58,337 nt of DNA from the NCBI RefSeq assembly GCF_000235485.1, contig NZ_JH378887.1, forward strand, positions 1 to 58,337. The letters are read 5' to 3'. Position 1 is the stretch's first letter. Every line of letters starts with the position of its first letter. The stretch comes from Streptococcus sp. oral taxon 058 str. F0407. Lineage in GTDB: Bacteria > Bacillota > Bacilli > Lactobacillales > Streptococcaceae. The notes under the pieces are model-generated. The model did no database searches and was not told where the DNA came from. It saw only the letters and a list, made by a program, of their open reading frames with translations. The position numbers and the translations under genes were made by a program. Of this stretch, positions 22,273 through 30,658 are shown in pieces.

Positions 22273-22344
22273 ATAGTTCTCTAGGAAACTTTTTTCTTGA
22301 CATCTCCTCTAAAAGTGATAAAATAGTTCTCTTGAGAACTATTT
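22273..22344 (+). promoter_or_regulatory. marR-ABC promoter with paired MarR operators
   Basis: -35 TTGACA (22297-22302) and extended -10 TGATAAAAT (22316-22324). Positions 22321-22344 hold a near-perfect 24-bp palindrome with 11-bp arms (AAATAGTTCTC) around TT. It overlaps the -10 and the start of transcription. A second, imperfect copy starting ATAGTTCTCTAGG (22273-22290) lies upstream of the -35. This is the layout of an autorepressed MarR promoter. Confidence 0.8.
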
Positions 22345-22366
22345 AAAAAATAAGAAAGGAGCAATC

Positions 22367-22828
22367 ATGGACAAGCCGATGTTGATGTTTAAACGTTTTG
22401 GGCACCAGGTTCATCTGATGGTACAGAAAGAAGCCAAGCGATGTGGCATTGAATTTATGGGTGGACCGCAAGGGCAGGTTCTGCGATTTTTAGATCATTG
22501 TGAACAAAAAGAGGAACTGGTCCTGATTAAGGATATTGAGCAGGAACTCAATATTACTAAATCTGTTGCGAGTAATCTAGTCAAGCGCATGGTACAAAAT
22601 GGTTTGGTCGAGTTAGAGGCGAGCCCGAGTGACAAGCGGGCAAAATTTGTTCGCTTGACGGATAAATCGCGTTCGCAGATGCAGGAAGTTAAGGCCTTTT
22701 TTGATCGGATTGATCAGAGTCTGCTAGAGGGTGTTTCAAAGTCAGACTTGGCAATCTTTGAAAAGGTCCTCAGTCAGTTGCAGGAAAATGTTGAGAAGAT
22801 AGGAGGAGAGAATGAAGAAACTCGCTAA
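22367..22828 (+). CDS. MarR-family transcriptional regulator
   Basis: 153 aa from ATG 22367 with AGAAAGGAGC upstream. The winged-helix region contains LNITKSVASNLVKRMVQNGLVELEASPSDKRAKFVRLTDKS (about residues 60-105), with the recognition helix and the DKR wing typical of MarR. It probably represses itself and the two ABC genes it overlaps (by 17 nt) through the palindromes in its promoter. The ligand is likely a drug or toxic compound carried by the exporter, but that is inference from the operon. Confidence 0.93.
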   Translation: MDKPMLMFKRFGHQVHLMVQKEAKRCGIEFMGGPQGQVLRFLDHCEQKEELVLIKDIEQELNITKSVASNLVKRMVQNGLVELEASPSDKRAKFVRLTDKSRSQMQEVKAFFDRIDQSLLEGVSKSDLAIFEKVLSQLQENVEKIGGENEETR

Positions 22829-24581
22829 ACGTATTACAGGAAAAGAGTGGGGGATGATTGTCCTTACGATTCTTTTCACTTGTTTCTCGGTCTATCTCGA
22901 GTTAGAGGTACCGACTTACATTTCGCAAATTACAGAATTACTGGGAACGTCTGGAACGCAGTTGGGCGAACTCTGGTCACCAGCTGCGAAGATGATTGGA
23001 TTGTCTTTATTAGCTTTCTTTTCATCTGTTATGGTTGGTTTCTTTGCCGCTCGCGTTGCAGCATCTTATACAACCCACTTACGTAGTGACGTGTTTCATC
23101 AGGTTTTGGATTTTTCACAGACAGAGATTAAACGATTTTCAATCCCAAGTCTTTTGACTCGAACGACCAATGATATTACCCAGGTACAGATGCTCTTTAC
23201 CATGGGGTTACAGGTGGTTACTCGTGGGCCAATTATGGCTATCTGGGCCATTGGGAAAATCCTTGGAAAATCAGAATACTGGCTTTGGGCGGTCGTTGTA
23301 GCTGTTATTGTGAATGTCTTGATGACCACCGTTCTCATGACTCTGGCCTTTCCAAAACAATCTGTCATCCAAAAATTGACAGATAAACTCAATAGTATCA
23401 CTCGTGAAAGTTTGACTGGGATTCGAGTTGTTCGTGCTTATAATGCTGAGGATTACCAAGATGAAAAATTTGAAGCAGCCAACGATGAGGTAACACGTCT
23501 TAATCTCTTTGTCAATCGATTGATGGCTATTATGAACCCCATTATGATGGGGATTTCCAGTGGACTAAGTTTAGCCATTTACTGGATTGGTGCCTATATC
23601 ATCAACGATGCAAGTTTGGCAGAACGTCTGCCACTCTTTAGTGATATGGTGGTCTTCATGTCCTATGCTATGCAGGTCGTGATGGGCTTCCTTCTCATGG
23701 GAGCACTCTTTATCGTTCTTCCACGTACCTTGGTTTCGGCAGGACGTATCAATCAAGTATTGGATTTGCATTCTTCTATTGAAAATCCTAGTCAAGCACA
23801 GACAGCGGACCCTTCAGTTCAAGGACAAGTGGAATTCCGTGATGTGACTTTCCGCTACTCTAAAAACTCAGAAGCAGTCGTGGAACATGTCACTTTCAAA
23901 GCAGAAGCGGGTCAAACCGTAGCCTTCATCGGATCGACTGGATCAGGTAAGTCCACCCTAGTCAACCTCTTGCCTCGTTTTTACGACGTTTCAGATGGAC
24001 AAATCCTAGTGGACGGAGTTAATGTGCAAGATTACGATTTGGAAGATTTGCGCAATAAGGTCGGCTATATTCCACAAAAAGCTGTACTCTTTTCTGGAGA
24101 TGTCAAGGGGAACTTGGACTTTGGTAAGAGCAAAGAAACTCCTCTGAGCGAGTCTGCTATGTGGCAAGCTCTTGAATTGGCCCAGTCTAAAGCATTTATC
24201 GAGGACAAGGAAGCAGGACTTGCATCAGAAGTGGCTCAAGGTGGGACCAACTTCTCAGGAGGTCAAAGACAGCGTTTGGCCATTGCGCGTGCCTTGGCTC
24301 GTAAACCAGAGATTCTCATCTTTGATGACTCTTTCTCAGCCTTGGACTACAAGACAGATCGTGTCCTTCGCCAAGAGCTAGCTGAGAAAACAAAATCCAT
24401 GACCAAGCTCATCGTAGCGCAACGGATTTCTACCATCATGGATGCTGACCTGATCTTAGTATTGGATCAAGGAAAAGTCGTGGGACAAGGCACCCACAAG
24501 GAACTTCTAGCTAGCAACGAAGTTTACCAAGAAATTGCCTACTCACAACTATCGAAGGAGGAATTGGAACATGGAAAATAA
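22812..24581 (+). CDS. Heterodimeric ABC exporter, subunit with the degenerate NBD
   Basis: 589 aa: six membrane helices (about 15-300), then a nucleotide-binding domain. Walker A is GSTGSGKS (~374) and the signature is FSGGQ (~480). The Walker B carboxylate is Asp (LIFDDS) where the catalytic Glu belongs. The H-loop is Gln (VAQRIST) instead of His. These changes are typical of the non-hydrolysing site in LmrCD/BmrCD-type exporters. Its partner is the next gene, which it overlaps by 11 nt. Multidrug export is likely, and the substrate is unknown. Confidence 0.92.
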   Translation: MKKLAKRITGKEWGMIVLTILFTCFSVYLELEVPTYISQITELLGTSGTQLGELWSPAAKMIGLSLLAFFSSVMVGFFAARVAASYTTHLRSDVFHQVLDFSQTEIKRFSIPSLLTRTTNDITQVQMLFTMGLQVVTRGPIMAIWAIGKILGKSEYWLWAVVVAVIVNVLMTTVLMTLAFPKQSVIQKLTDKLNSITRESLTGIRVVRAYNAEDYQDEKFEAANDEVTRLNLFVNRLMAIMNPIMMGISSGLSLAIYWIGAYIINDASLAERLPLFSDMVVFMSYAMQVVMGFLLMGALFIVLPRTLVSAGRINQVLDLHSSIENPSQAQTADPSVQGQVEFRDVTFRYSKNSEAVVEHVTFKAEAGQTVAFIGSTGSGKSTLVNLLPRFYDVSDGQILVDGVNVQDYDLEDLRNKVGYIPQKAVLFSGDVKGNLDFGKSKETPLSESAMWQALELAQSKAFIEDKEAGLASEVAQGGTNFSGGQRQRLAIARALARKPEILIFDDSFSALDYKTDRVLRQELAEKTKSMTKLIVAQRISTIMDADLILVLDQGKVVGQGTHKELLASNEVYQEIAYSQLSKEELEHGK

Positions 24582-26331
24582 AAAAGTTTCGGTCTGGAAA
24601 CAGTGCAAACCTTATATGGCAGGCCTCCAACTCCCTCTCCTAATAGCAGTTGTGGCTGCAGTCATTTCAAGTATCATTACCGTTTATGGGCCAACTAAGA
24701 TTAAAGAAATTACAAACTTGATTTCAGATGGTTTGGCTACAGAAATCGACTTGGTAGCTGTGTCAAACATTGCTGGATTTTTGGTTGTTCTGTATGTATT
24801 TGGAGCTATCCTTAATTATACACAGGCCTATATTTTTTCAACGAGTATCCAACATTTTTCAAAACGCTTGCGGACAGCAATCGCTGAAAAAATCAATCGT
24901 TTACCACTTGGCTACTTTGACCGTCATTCACAAGGAGATACCCTTTCGCGCGTGACCAATGATGTGGATACAGCAGCGCAATCTCTCAACCAAAGTCTAG
25001 GGACAGTGCTCTCAGCTAGTTTCTTGTTGATCGCTGTCTTGGTTACCATGTTTGGGATGAACTGGATTTTGGCGCTAGTAACGGTTGTTTCTACTCTTGT
25101 TGGTTTTGCTGCAGTTTCCGTAATCATGGCTAAGTCGCAGGGCTACTTTGAAGCCCAACAAAATAATCTAGCAGCTGTCAATGGTTATGTGGAAGAGATG
25201 TACTCTGGTCATAATGTTGTGACTAGCTACAATGCCGTTGATGCGACGAAAGAAACATTCGCAGGTTTAAACCAAAATTTGCACGACAGTATCTGGAAAT
25301 CTCAGTTTATCTCTGGTATTATGATGCCAGCCATGATCTTTGTTGGGAACTTTAGTTATGTCCTAGTCATTATTGTTGGAGCCGCATTAGCGCTAGAGGG
25401 ACATATCAGTATCGGGATTATCGTAGCCTTTATGGTCTATGTTCGTACCTTCTCACAACCCTTGTCTCAAATTGCCCAAGGGATTACCAGCTTGCAACAA
25501 GCCAGTGCAGCCATGACTCGTGTATTAGAATTTCTAGCTGAAGCAGAGATGCAGGATGAATCTCATAAGGAAAGACAATTGGCCCATATGAAAGGGGAAG
25601 TAGTCTTTGATCATGTCTCATTTGGCTATACACCAGAGCGCACCATCATCCATGACTTCTCTGCGACAGCTCATGCTGGTCAAAAGGTCGCCATTGTTGG
25701 ACCGACTGGAGCTGGTAAGACAACTATTGTCAATCTTTTGATGAAATTTTATGAGATAGATAAGGGAAGTATCCGTATCGATGGTGTGGACACTAAGGAC
25801 ATGAAGCGTTTGGAAGTTCATGATGCCTTTTCAATGGTCTTGCAGGATACTTGGCTCTTTGAAGGAACGATTCGAGAGAATCTCATCTATAATCAAACTG
25901 GCATTAGTGATGAGCGAATGATGGAAGCTAGTAAGGCTGTGGGAATCCATCACTTTATCATGACCTTACCAGACGGTTACGATACTGTTTTGGATGACAC
26001 CGTAACCTTGTCTGTAGGACAAAAACAGCTCTTGACTATCGCTCGTGCTTTGTTGAAAGACGCGCCACTCTTGATTTTGGATGAGGCGACTTCTTCTGTT
26101 GACACACGGACAGAGGAATTGATCCAAAAAGCTATGGACCGTTTGATGGAAGGAAGAACTTCCTTTGTCATCGCCCACCGCTTGTCAACCATCCGAAATG
26201 CTGATTTGATTCTTGTCATGAAAGATGGTAATATCATCGAACAAGGCAATCACGAGGAACTGATGGAACAAGGTGGCTTCTACGCTGACCTATACAACAG
26301 TCAATTTACAGAAGACGAAGCAGAAGAATAA
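24571..26331 (+). CDS. Heterodimeric ABC exporter, catalytic-NBD subunit
   Basis: 586 aa from ATG 24571, which has GAAGGAGGA upstream. The longer frame from 24535 is inside the previous gene and lacks a site. Six membrane helices are followed by an NBD with Walker A GPTGAGKT, Walker B LLILDEATSS with the catalytic Glu, and H-loop IAHRLST. Its signature is LSVGQ instead of LSGGQ. This completes the asymmetric pair: the weak signature faces the degenerate Walker site of the partner. The operon ends at the terminator at 26337. Confidence 0.92.
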   Translation: MENKKVSVWKQCKPYMAGLQLPLLIAVVAAVISSIITVYGPTKIKEITNLISDGLATEIDLVAVSNIAGFLVVLYVFGAILNYTQAYIFSTSIQHFSKRLRTAIAEKINRLPLGYFDRHSQGDTLSRVTNDVDTAAQSLNQSLGTVLSASFLLIAVLVTMFGMNWILALVTVVSTLVGFAAVSVIMAKSQGYFEAQQNNLAAVNGYVEEMYSGHNVVTSYNAVDATKETFAGLNQNLHDSIWKSQFISGIMMPAMIFVGNFSYVLVIIVGAALALEGHISIGIIVAFMVYVRTFSQPLSQIAQGITSLQQASAAMTRVLEFLAEAEMQDESHKERQLAHMKGEVVFDHVSFGYTPERTIIHDFSATAHAGQKVAIVGPTGAGKTTIVNLLMKFYEIDKGSIRIDGVDTKDMKRLEVHDAFSMVLQDTWLFEGTIRENLIYNQTGISDERMMEASKAVGIHHFIMTLPDGYDTVLDDTVTLSVGQKQLLTIARALLKDAPLLILDEATSSVDTRTEELIQKAMDRLMEGRTSFVIAHRLSTIRNADLILVMKDGNIIEQGNHEELMEQGGFYADLYNSQFTEDEAEE

Positions 26332-26336
26332 ATCAG

Positions 26337-26362
26337 AAGAAGGCTTGACGGCCTTCTTTTTC
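26337..26362 (+). terminator. Terminator of the marR-ABC operon
   Basis: AAGAAGGC pairs with GCCTTCTT around TTGACG, followed by a T-run. Confidence 0.85.
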
Positions 26363-26426
26363 TGCACTATACTAGAAGACAAGTGCCTCACCTAGAGGAA
26401 AAATAAAGTGTTAATGAGAATTGTAA

Positions 26427-26930
26427 ATGAAAAATTATCAAGAATGGTATCGAAACATCAGCTCCAGACTCACCAGTCATCCAATCCTTTTATTTCTATT
26501 ACGCAGTTTCAATCGGTTGATGACAGTAGCTATGCCCCTGGTCTATCTGGCCTTGCTAGTCACCACTTACCTGCAGCTAGGACTGGGTCAGCAAGTTGGG
26601 GTTTATGTGCTTATTCCTGCATCAGGTTTTGTGACCTTGTCCCTGTTTCGTAAGAAAATTAATCACCCACGCCCCTACGAAACTTGGGATATCTGTCCCC
26701 TGCTTGAAAAAGATAGCTCGGGACAGTCGATGCCCAGTCGCCATGTCTTTTCGGCAACTATCATCTCCATGGCTTGTCTGCATGCTAGTCTACCTGTTGG
26801 ATTGGCATGCTTGCTCTTTTCAGTTTTGCTGGGGTTGGTGAGGGTTTTAGGGGGTGTTCATTATCCCAAGGATGTCTTGGTTGGCTATGCTTGTGGTCTG
26901 GTGTGGGGATTCCTTTTCTTCCTATTCTGA
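26427..26930 (+). CDS. PAP2-family membrane phosphatase
   Basis: 167 aa with about five membrane spans. The three PAP2 motifs are present: KKINHPRP (motif 1, ~73-80), SMPSRH (motif 2, ~105-110) and RVLGGVHYPKDVL (motif 3, ~135-147) with the catalytic His and Asp. Members dephosphorylate lipid phosphates such as undecaprenyl pyrophosphate or phosphatidic acid. Which one applies here cannot be told. The ribosome site before ATG 26427 is weak (AATGAGAATT). The gene stands alone between two terminated or promoted units. Confidence 0.88.
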   Translation: MKNYQEWYRNISSRLTSHPILLFLLRSFNRLMTVAMPLVYLALLVTTYLQLGLGQQVGVYVLIPASGFVTLSLFRKKINHPRPYETWDICPLLEKDSSGQSMPSRHVFSATIISMACLHASLPVGLACLLFSVLLGLVRVLGGVHYPKDVLVGYACGLVWGFLFFLF

Positions 26931-26994
26931 TATGTAAGTTAAGCTAGTCCTACAACCACTTACAGGCTCAGATTGACCACTTGCTTTTTTGCCC

Positions 26995-27023
26995 TTGTAT
27001 TCCTAACTTAGCTTTGATATAGT
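26995..27023 (+). promoter_or_regulatory. Promoter of the LytTR/LiaF-like pair
   Basis: TTGTAT (26995-27000), a 17-bp spacer, then TATAGT (27018-27023) preceded by TGA (extended -10). Confidence 0.6.
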
Positions 27024-27043
27024 AGAGTCAGAAAGGAGATGTG

Positions 27044-27490
27044 ATGAAGTTACGAATTGAGATTGATGGCAATTTAGAAGAAACTGAAATTGTTATCAAG
27101 ACACCCACTTTGACAGATGAAATTGCAGACTTGCAACGACTTTTGCAAGAGTCGAAGGCTCCGAGATTGACTTTTTACAAGGGGACAGGTGAATATTATC
27201 TAGACCTGTCAGAAATTCTCTTCTTTGAAACAGAAGGGAGCAAGATCTACGCTCATAACCAGAAGGAAGCCTATGAAGTACGTCTCAAACTTTATGAGTT
27301 GGAGTCCATTTTGCCTCGTTATTTTATTCGAGTGTCCAAGTCAACCATCGCCAATATCCGTCAGATTTACTCAGTGGACAAGTCCTTTTCAGGAACGGGC
27401 ACCATTTCCTTTTATCAGACGCACAAGGAGGTTCATGTCTCACGGCATTACCAATCCCTCCTAAAAGAAAATCTAAGAAACATGAGGTGA
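27044..27490 (+). CDS. LytTR-domain DNA-binding regulator without receiver domain
   Basis: 148 aa from ATG 27044 with AAAGGAGA upstream. A GTG 3 nt earlier is the less likely start. The N-terminal 45 residues are a small alpha/beta region. The LytTR domain follows (YYLDLSEILFFETEGSKIYAHN...ILPRYFIRVSKSTIANIRQIYSV). There is no phospho-acceptor domain, so it is not a classical response regulator. Stand-alone LytTR proteins are often paired with a membrane inhibitor. The next gene, 5 nt downstream, is a membrane protein and a candidate for that role. Confidence 0.88.
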   Translation: MKLRIEIDGNLEETEIVIKTPTLTDEIADLQRLLQESKAPRLTFYKGTGEYYLDLSEILFFETEGSKIYAHNQKEAYEVRLKLYELESILPRYFIRVSKSTIANIRQIYSVDKSFSGTGTISFYQTHKEVHVSRHYQSLLKENLRNMR

Positions 27491-27495
27491 AAAAC

Positions 27496-28170
27496 ATGAA
27501 AAAGAAAGCATTTGGTATTGTTTTATTGGTTTTAGCGGCCTGGATCTTGCTGCAAGGGAATTTTGGCATTCCTTCTTTGGATGGTAAAATATGGCCTTTG
27601 ATCGGTATTGTCTTTTTTGCCTACCAGTCAGTTGAAGCTTTGCTTCGTCGTCACCTGACATCAGCAGTTTTTACCGCTCTAGTAGCCTTAATGATTGCGA
27701 ATCATTTTTATAACATTTTGCCTATCCCAAATCAGTCTTTATTTTGGGCTAGTATCTTAGCAGTGCTAGGTGTTGGCTATCTCACTCACTCAAGTAAGTT
27801 TTGGTATGGGAAAAAATGGTGGTACAATGGTGAGCGAACAGTCATCACGGATAAGGAAGTCGCTTTTGGTAGTGGGACCTTCTATAAGCAAGATCAAGAT
27901 CTCGTAGATGACCAAGTGGAAGTCGCTTTTGGTGATGCCAAAATCTACTATGATAACGCAGAGATGTTAGGTGATTTTGCGACTTTAAATATTGAAGTGG
28001 CCTTCGGGAATGCAACCGTCTATGTTCCGCAACACTGGCGTGTCGATTTGAAAGTAGAAACATCCTTTGGTGCAGCCAAGGCAGACGCTCCTGTAGCGCC
28101 AACAAGCAAAACCTTGATTATCCGTGGAGAAGTCGCTTTTGGTAAACTTGGTGTTGTTTACGTCAAATAA
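27496..28170 (+). CDS. LiaF-like membrane protein with C-terminal beta repeats
   Basis: 224 aa from ATG 27496 (GAGGTG upstream). A GTG at 27487 overlapping the previous stop is possible but less likely. About four membrane spans (residues 1-105) are followed by a cytoplasmic domain in which the motif EVAFG recurs at near-regular spacing (KEVAFGSGTFY, EVAFGDAKIYY, EVAFGNATVYV, ETSFGAAK, EVAFGKLGVVYV). This matches the LiaF C-terminal beta-solenoid, which inhibits a sensor kinase in LiaFSR. Here the partner appears to be a LytTR protein. Confidence 0.82.
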   Translation: MKKKAFGIVLLVLAAWILLQGNFGIPSLDGKIWPLIGIVFFAYQSVEALLRRHLTSAVFTALVALMIANHFYNILPIPNQSLFWASILAVLGVGYLTHSSKFWYGKKWWYNGERTVITDKEVAFGSGTFYKQDQDLVDDQVEVAFGDAKIYYDNAEMLGDFATLNIEVAFGNATVYVPQHWRVDLKVETSFGAAKADAPVAPTSKTLIIRGEVAFGKLGVVYVK

Positions 28171-28187
28171 AAAAATTTTTAATTCTC

Positions 28188-28261
28188 TTGATAAATTCAA
28201 GAAAGTGTGATAACATAGTACGGTATGTGGTGCTAGCACATCCGCTATATTAGATCTAATA
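28188..28261 (+). promoter_or_regulatory. rpmB promoter and palindromic leader
   Basis: TTGATA (28188-28193), a 17-bp spacer, then TAACAT (28211-28216) preceded by TGTGA. The leader holds two palindromes: GTGCTAGCAC (28230-28239) and TATTAGATCTAATA (28248-28261), the second directly adjoining the AGGAGG ribosome site. Confidence 0.65.
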
Positions 28262-28274
28262 GGAGGAAAACATA

Positions 28275-28463
28275 ATGGCTAAAGTATGTTACTTTACAGG
28301 TCGTAAGACTGTATCAGGAAACAACCGTTCACACGCGATGAACCAAACAAAACGTGCCGTAAAACCAAACCTTCAAAAAGTTACTGTTCTTATCGATGGT
28401 AAACCTAAAAAAGTTTGGGCTTCAGCTCGTGCTTTGAAATCAGGTAAAGTTGAACGCGTTTAA
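28275..28463 (+). CDS. rpmB: Ribosomal protein bL28
   Basis: 62 aa. The start [27 protein letters not shown] and the basic, short sequence are diagnostic of bL28 of the large ribosomal subunit. The strong site AGGAGGAAAA precedes ATG 28275. It is monocistronic, with its own promoter and terminator, upstream of the asp23/fakA genes as is usual in streptococci. Confidence 0.97.
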   Translation: MAKVCYFTGRKTVSGNNRSHAMNQTKRAVKPNLQKVTVLIDGKPKKVWASARALKSGKVERV

Positions 28464-28471
28464 TAAAAATG

Positions 28472-28497
28472 AAAAGGCCGCTTAGGTCTTTTTCTTT
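28472..28497 (+). terminator. rpmB terminator
   Basis: AAAAGGCC (28472-28479) pairs with GGTCTTTT (28485-28492) with one G-U, then T-rich sequence. Confidence 0.8.
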
Positions 28498-28615
28498 TGC
28501 TCGATAGATAAAACCATTTGAAAAATAGAGTAAATATCCGCCGATACAGCATTCTGCTTTTACACTTGGAATGAAATATGATAAAATAGAGTATCAACTA
28601 GTTGAGGTAAAAAAA

Positions 28616-28981
28616 ATGACTGTAAAAATTAATACAAAAGATGGTCAAATCGAACTGACAGATGAAGTGATTGCAACCGTTGTAGGCGGTGCAGCAACTG
28701 AGATTTTTGGTGTGGTCGGTATGGCTAGCAAAAATACCCTCAAAGATAATTTCCAAGCCCTTCTTGGTAAGGAAAATTATGCAAAAGGTGTTGTCGTGAA
28801 GGCAGCCGAAGATGGCAGCATTGCAGTTGATGTTTATACCGTCTTGAGCTACGGAACAAAGATTAGTGAAGTCTCAAAAAACATCCAAGAGCGTGTTCGT
28901 TTTAGTTTGGAAAACCAACTAGGAATCACTGCTCAGACTGTGAATGTCTACATTCAAAATATCAAAGTTGTAGGAGAATAA
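28616..28981 (+). CDS. Asp23/YloU-family envelope stress protein
   Basis: 121 aa from ATG 28616, preceded by GTTGAGGTAA. A frame open from 28571 has no ribosome site. The Asp23 domain shows TDEVIATVVGGAATEIFGVVGMASK and the repeated Val-rich strands ending TVNVYIQNIKVVGE. It is the DAK-linked Asp23/YloU paralogue and sits 2 nt before fakA, the standard arrangement. Its exact role is unknown. In staphylococci Asp23 is membrane-associated and linked to cell-envelope stress. Confidence 0.9.
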   Translation: MTVKINTKDGQIELTDEVIATVVGGAATEIFGVVGMASKNTLKDNFQALLGKENYAKGVVVKAAEDGSIAVDVYTVLSYGTKISEVSKNIQERVRFSLENQLGITAQTVNVYIQNIKVVGE

Positions 28982-28983
28982 TC

Positions 28984-30651
28984 GTGTCAAAAATTACTAC
29001 CAGCTTATTTCAAGAGATGGTGCAGGCTGCATCAACTCGTTTGAATAAGCAAGCAGAATATGTCAATTCATTAAACGTCTTTCCAGTTCCAGATGGAGAT
29101 ACTGGGACAAACATGGGAATGACCATCGAGAATGGTGCCAAAGAAGTAGCAGACAAGCCAGCTTCTACAGTTGGAGAAGTAGCGAGCATTCTTGCTAAGG
29201 GGCTCTTGATGGGTGCGCGTGGAAACTCAGGGGTTATCACTTCGCAGCTCTTCCGTGGATTTTCCCAAGCTATTAAGGAAAAAGACGAATTAACAGGTCA
29301 AGACTTGGCTCTTGCTTTCCAATCTGGTGTCGAAGTAGCCTACAAGGCGGTTATGAAACCAGTTGAGGGAACTATTTTGACAGTTTCTCGTGGAGCAGCT
29401 ATCGGTGCCAAGAAAAAAGCTGAGGAGACAGATGATGCTGTTGAGGTCATGCGTGCGGCCTTGGAAGGTGCTAAGAGAGCTCTAGCTAAGACGCCAGAAA
29501 TGCTCCCAGTCTTGAAAGAGGTTGGTGTCGTGGATTCTGGTGGTCAAGGTTTGGTATTCATCTATGAAGGTTTCCTTTCAGCACTCACTGGTGAATACAG
29601 TGCTTCAGAAGACTTTGTAGCGACCCCTGCCAACATGAGTGAAATGATCAATGCTGAACACCACAAGTCAGTTGCTGGACATGTGGCAACTGAGGATATT
29701 ACCTTCGGTTACTGTACGGAGATCATGGTTGCTCTCAAACAAGGTCCAACTTATGCCAAAGATTTTGATTATGATGAATTCCGCAACTACTTGAATGACC
29801 TTGGGGATTCTCTACTTGTTGTCAACGATGATGAAATCGTCAAAGTCCACGTCCATACAGAAGATCCAGGTCTTGTTATGCAAGAAGGGCTTAAATATGG
29901 TAGCTTGGTCAAGGTTAAAGTGGACAACATGCGCAACCAACACGAAGCACAGGTTGAAAAAGAAGCAGCACAAGTCAGCAAGCCAGCTGAAGAGAAGGAA
30001 TATGCCCTTATCGCAGTAGTAGCAGGTCAAGGATTGGCAGATATCTTCCGTGCCCAAGGTGTGGATTATGTCATCGAAGGTGGTCAGACGATGAACCCTT
30101 CAACAGAGGACTTTATCAAGGCTGTTGAGCAAGTCAATGCTCGCAACATTATCTTCTTGCCAAATAACAAAAATATCTTCATGGCGGCTCAGTCTGCAGC
30201 AGAGGTATTGGAACAACCAGCAGTAGTGGTAGAAGCTCGTACTCTTCCTCAAGGATTGACTAGTCTTCTAGCCTTTGATCCAAGCAAGTCTATCGAAGAA
30301 AACAAAGAACGCATGACTGCAGCTCTTGGTGATGTGGTCAGCGGTAGTGTAACGACAGCCGTTCGTGACACGACTATTGATGGTTTGGAAATTCACGAAA
30401 ATGACAATCTTGGTATGGTAGATGGTAAGATCCTCGTATCAAATCCTGATATGCACCAAACTCTGACTGAAACTTTGAAGCATATGTTGGATGAAGACAG
30501 TGAAATCGTGACTTTCTATGTCGGCGAAGACGGAAGCGAAGATCTTGCTAATGAAATTGCCCAAGAAATCGCAGAAGAATTCGAAGATGTTGAAGTAGAG
30601 ATTCACCAAGGTCAACAACCCGTATATCCATATCTTTTCAGTGTGGAATAG
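28984..30651 (+). CDS. fakA: Fatty acid kinase, catalytic subunit FakA (DAK/YloV)
   Basis: 555 aa from GTG 28984. The N-terminal Dak2-type ATP domain shows NVFPVPDGDTGTNMG and KGLLMGARGNSGVITSQLFRGF (about residues 30-95), which hold the metal-binding Asp cluster. The C-terminal DAK1-like half ends PVYPYLFSVE. FakA phosphorylates fatty acids held by FakB (DegV) proteins, feeding exogenous lipid into phosphatidic acid synthesis. No FakB gene is in the window. It is translationally tied to the asp23-like gene. Confidence 0.93.
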   Translation: MSKITTSLFQEMVQAASTRLNKQAEYVNSLNVFPVPDGDTGTNMGMTIENGAKEVADKPASTVGEVASILAKGLLMGARGNSGVITSQLFRGFSQAIKEKDELTGQDLALAFQSGVEVAYKAVMKPVEGTILTVSRGAAIGAKKKAEETDDAVEVMRAALEGAKRALAKTPEMLPVLKEVGVVDSGGQGLVFIYEGFLSALTGEYSASEDFVATPANMSEMINAEHHKSVAGHVATEDITFGYCTEIMVALKQGPTYAKDFDYDEFRNYLNDLGDSLLVVNDDEIVKVHVHTEDPGLVMQEGLKYGSLVKVKVDNMRNQHEAQVEKEAAQVSKPAEEKEYALIAVVAGQGLADIFRAQGVDYVIEGGQTMNPSTEDFIKAVEQVNARNIIFLPNNKNIFMAAQSAAEVLEQPAVVVEARTLPQGLTSLLAFDPSKSIEENKERMTAALGDVVSGSVTTAVRDTTIDGLEIHENDNLGMVDGKILVSNPDMHQTLTETLKHMLDEDSEIVTFYVGEDGSEDLANEIAQEIAEEFEDVEVEIHQGQQPVYPYLFSVE

Positions 30652-30658
30652 GAGATTT

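Noticed and set aside
26408..26653. Alternative ORF overlapping the PAP2 gene start
   Set aside because: The PAP2 frame contains all three catalytic motifs; this frame contains none.
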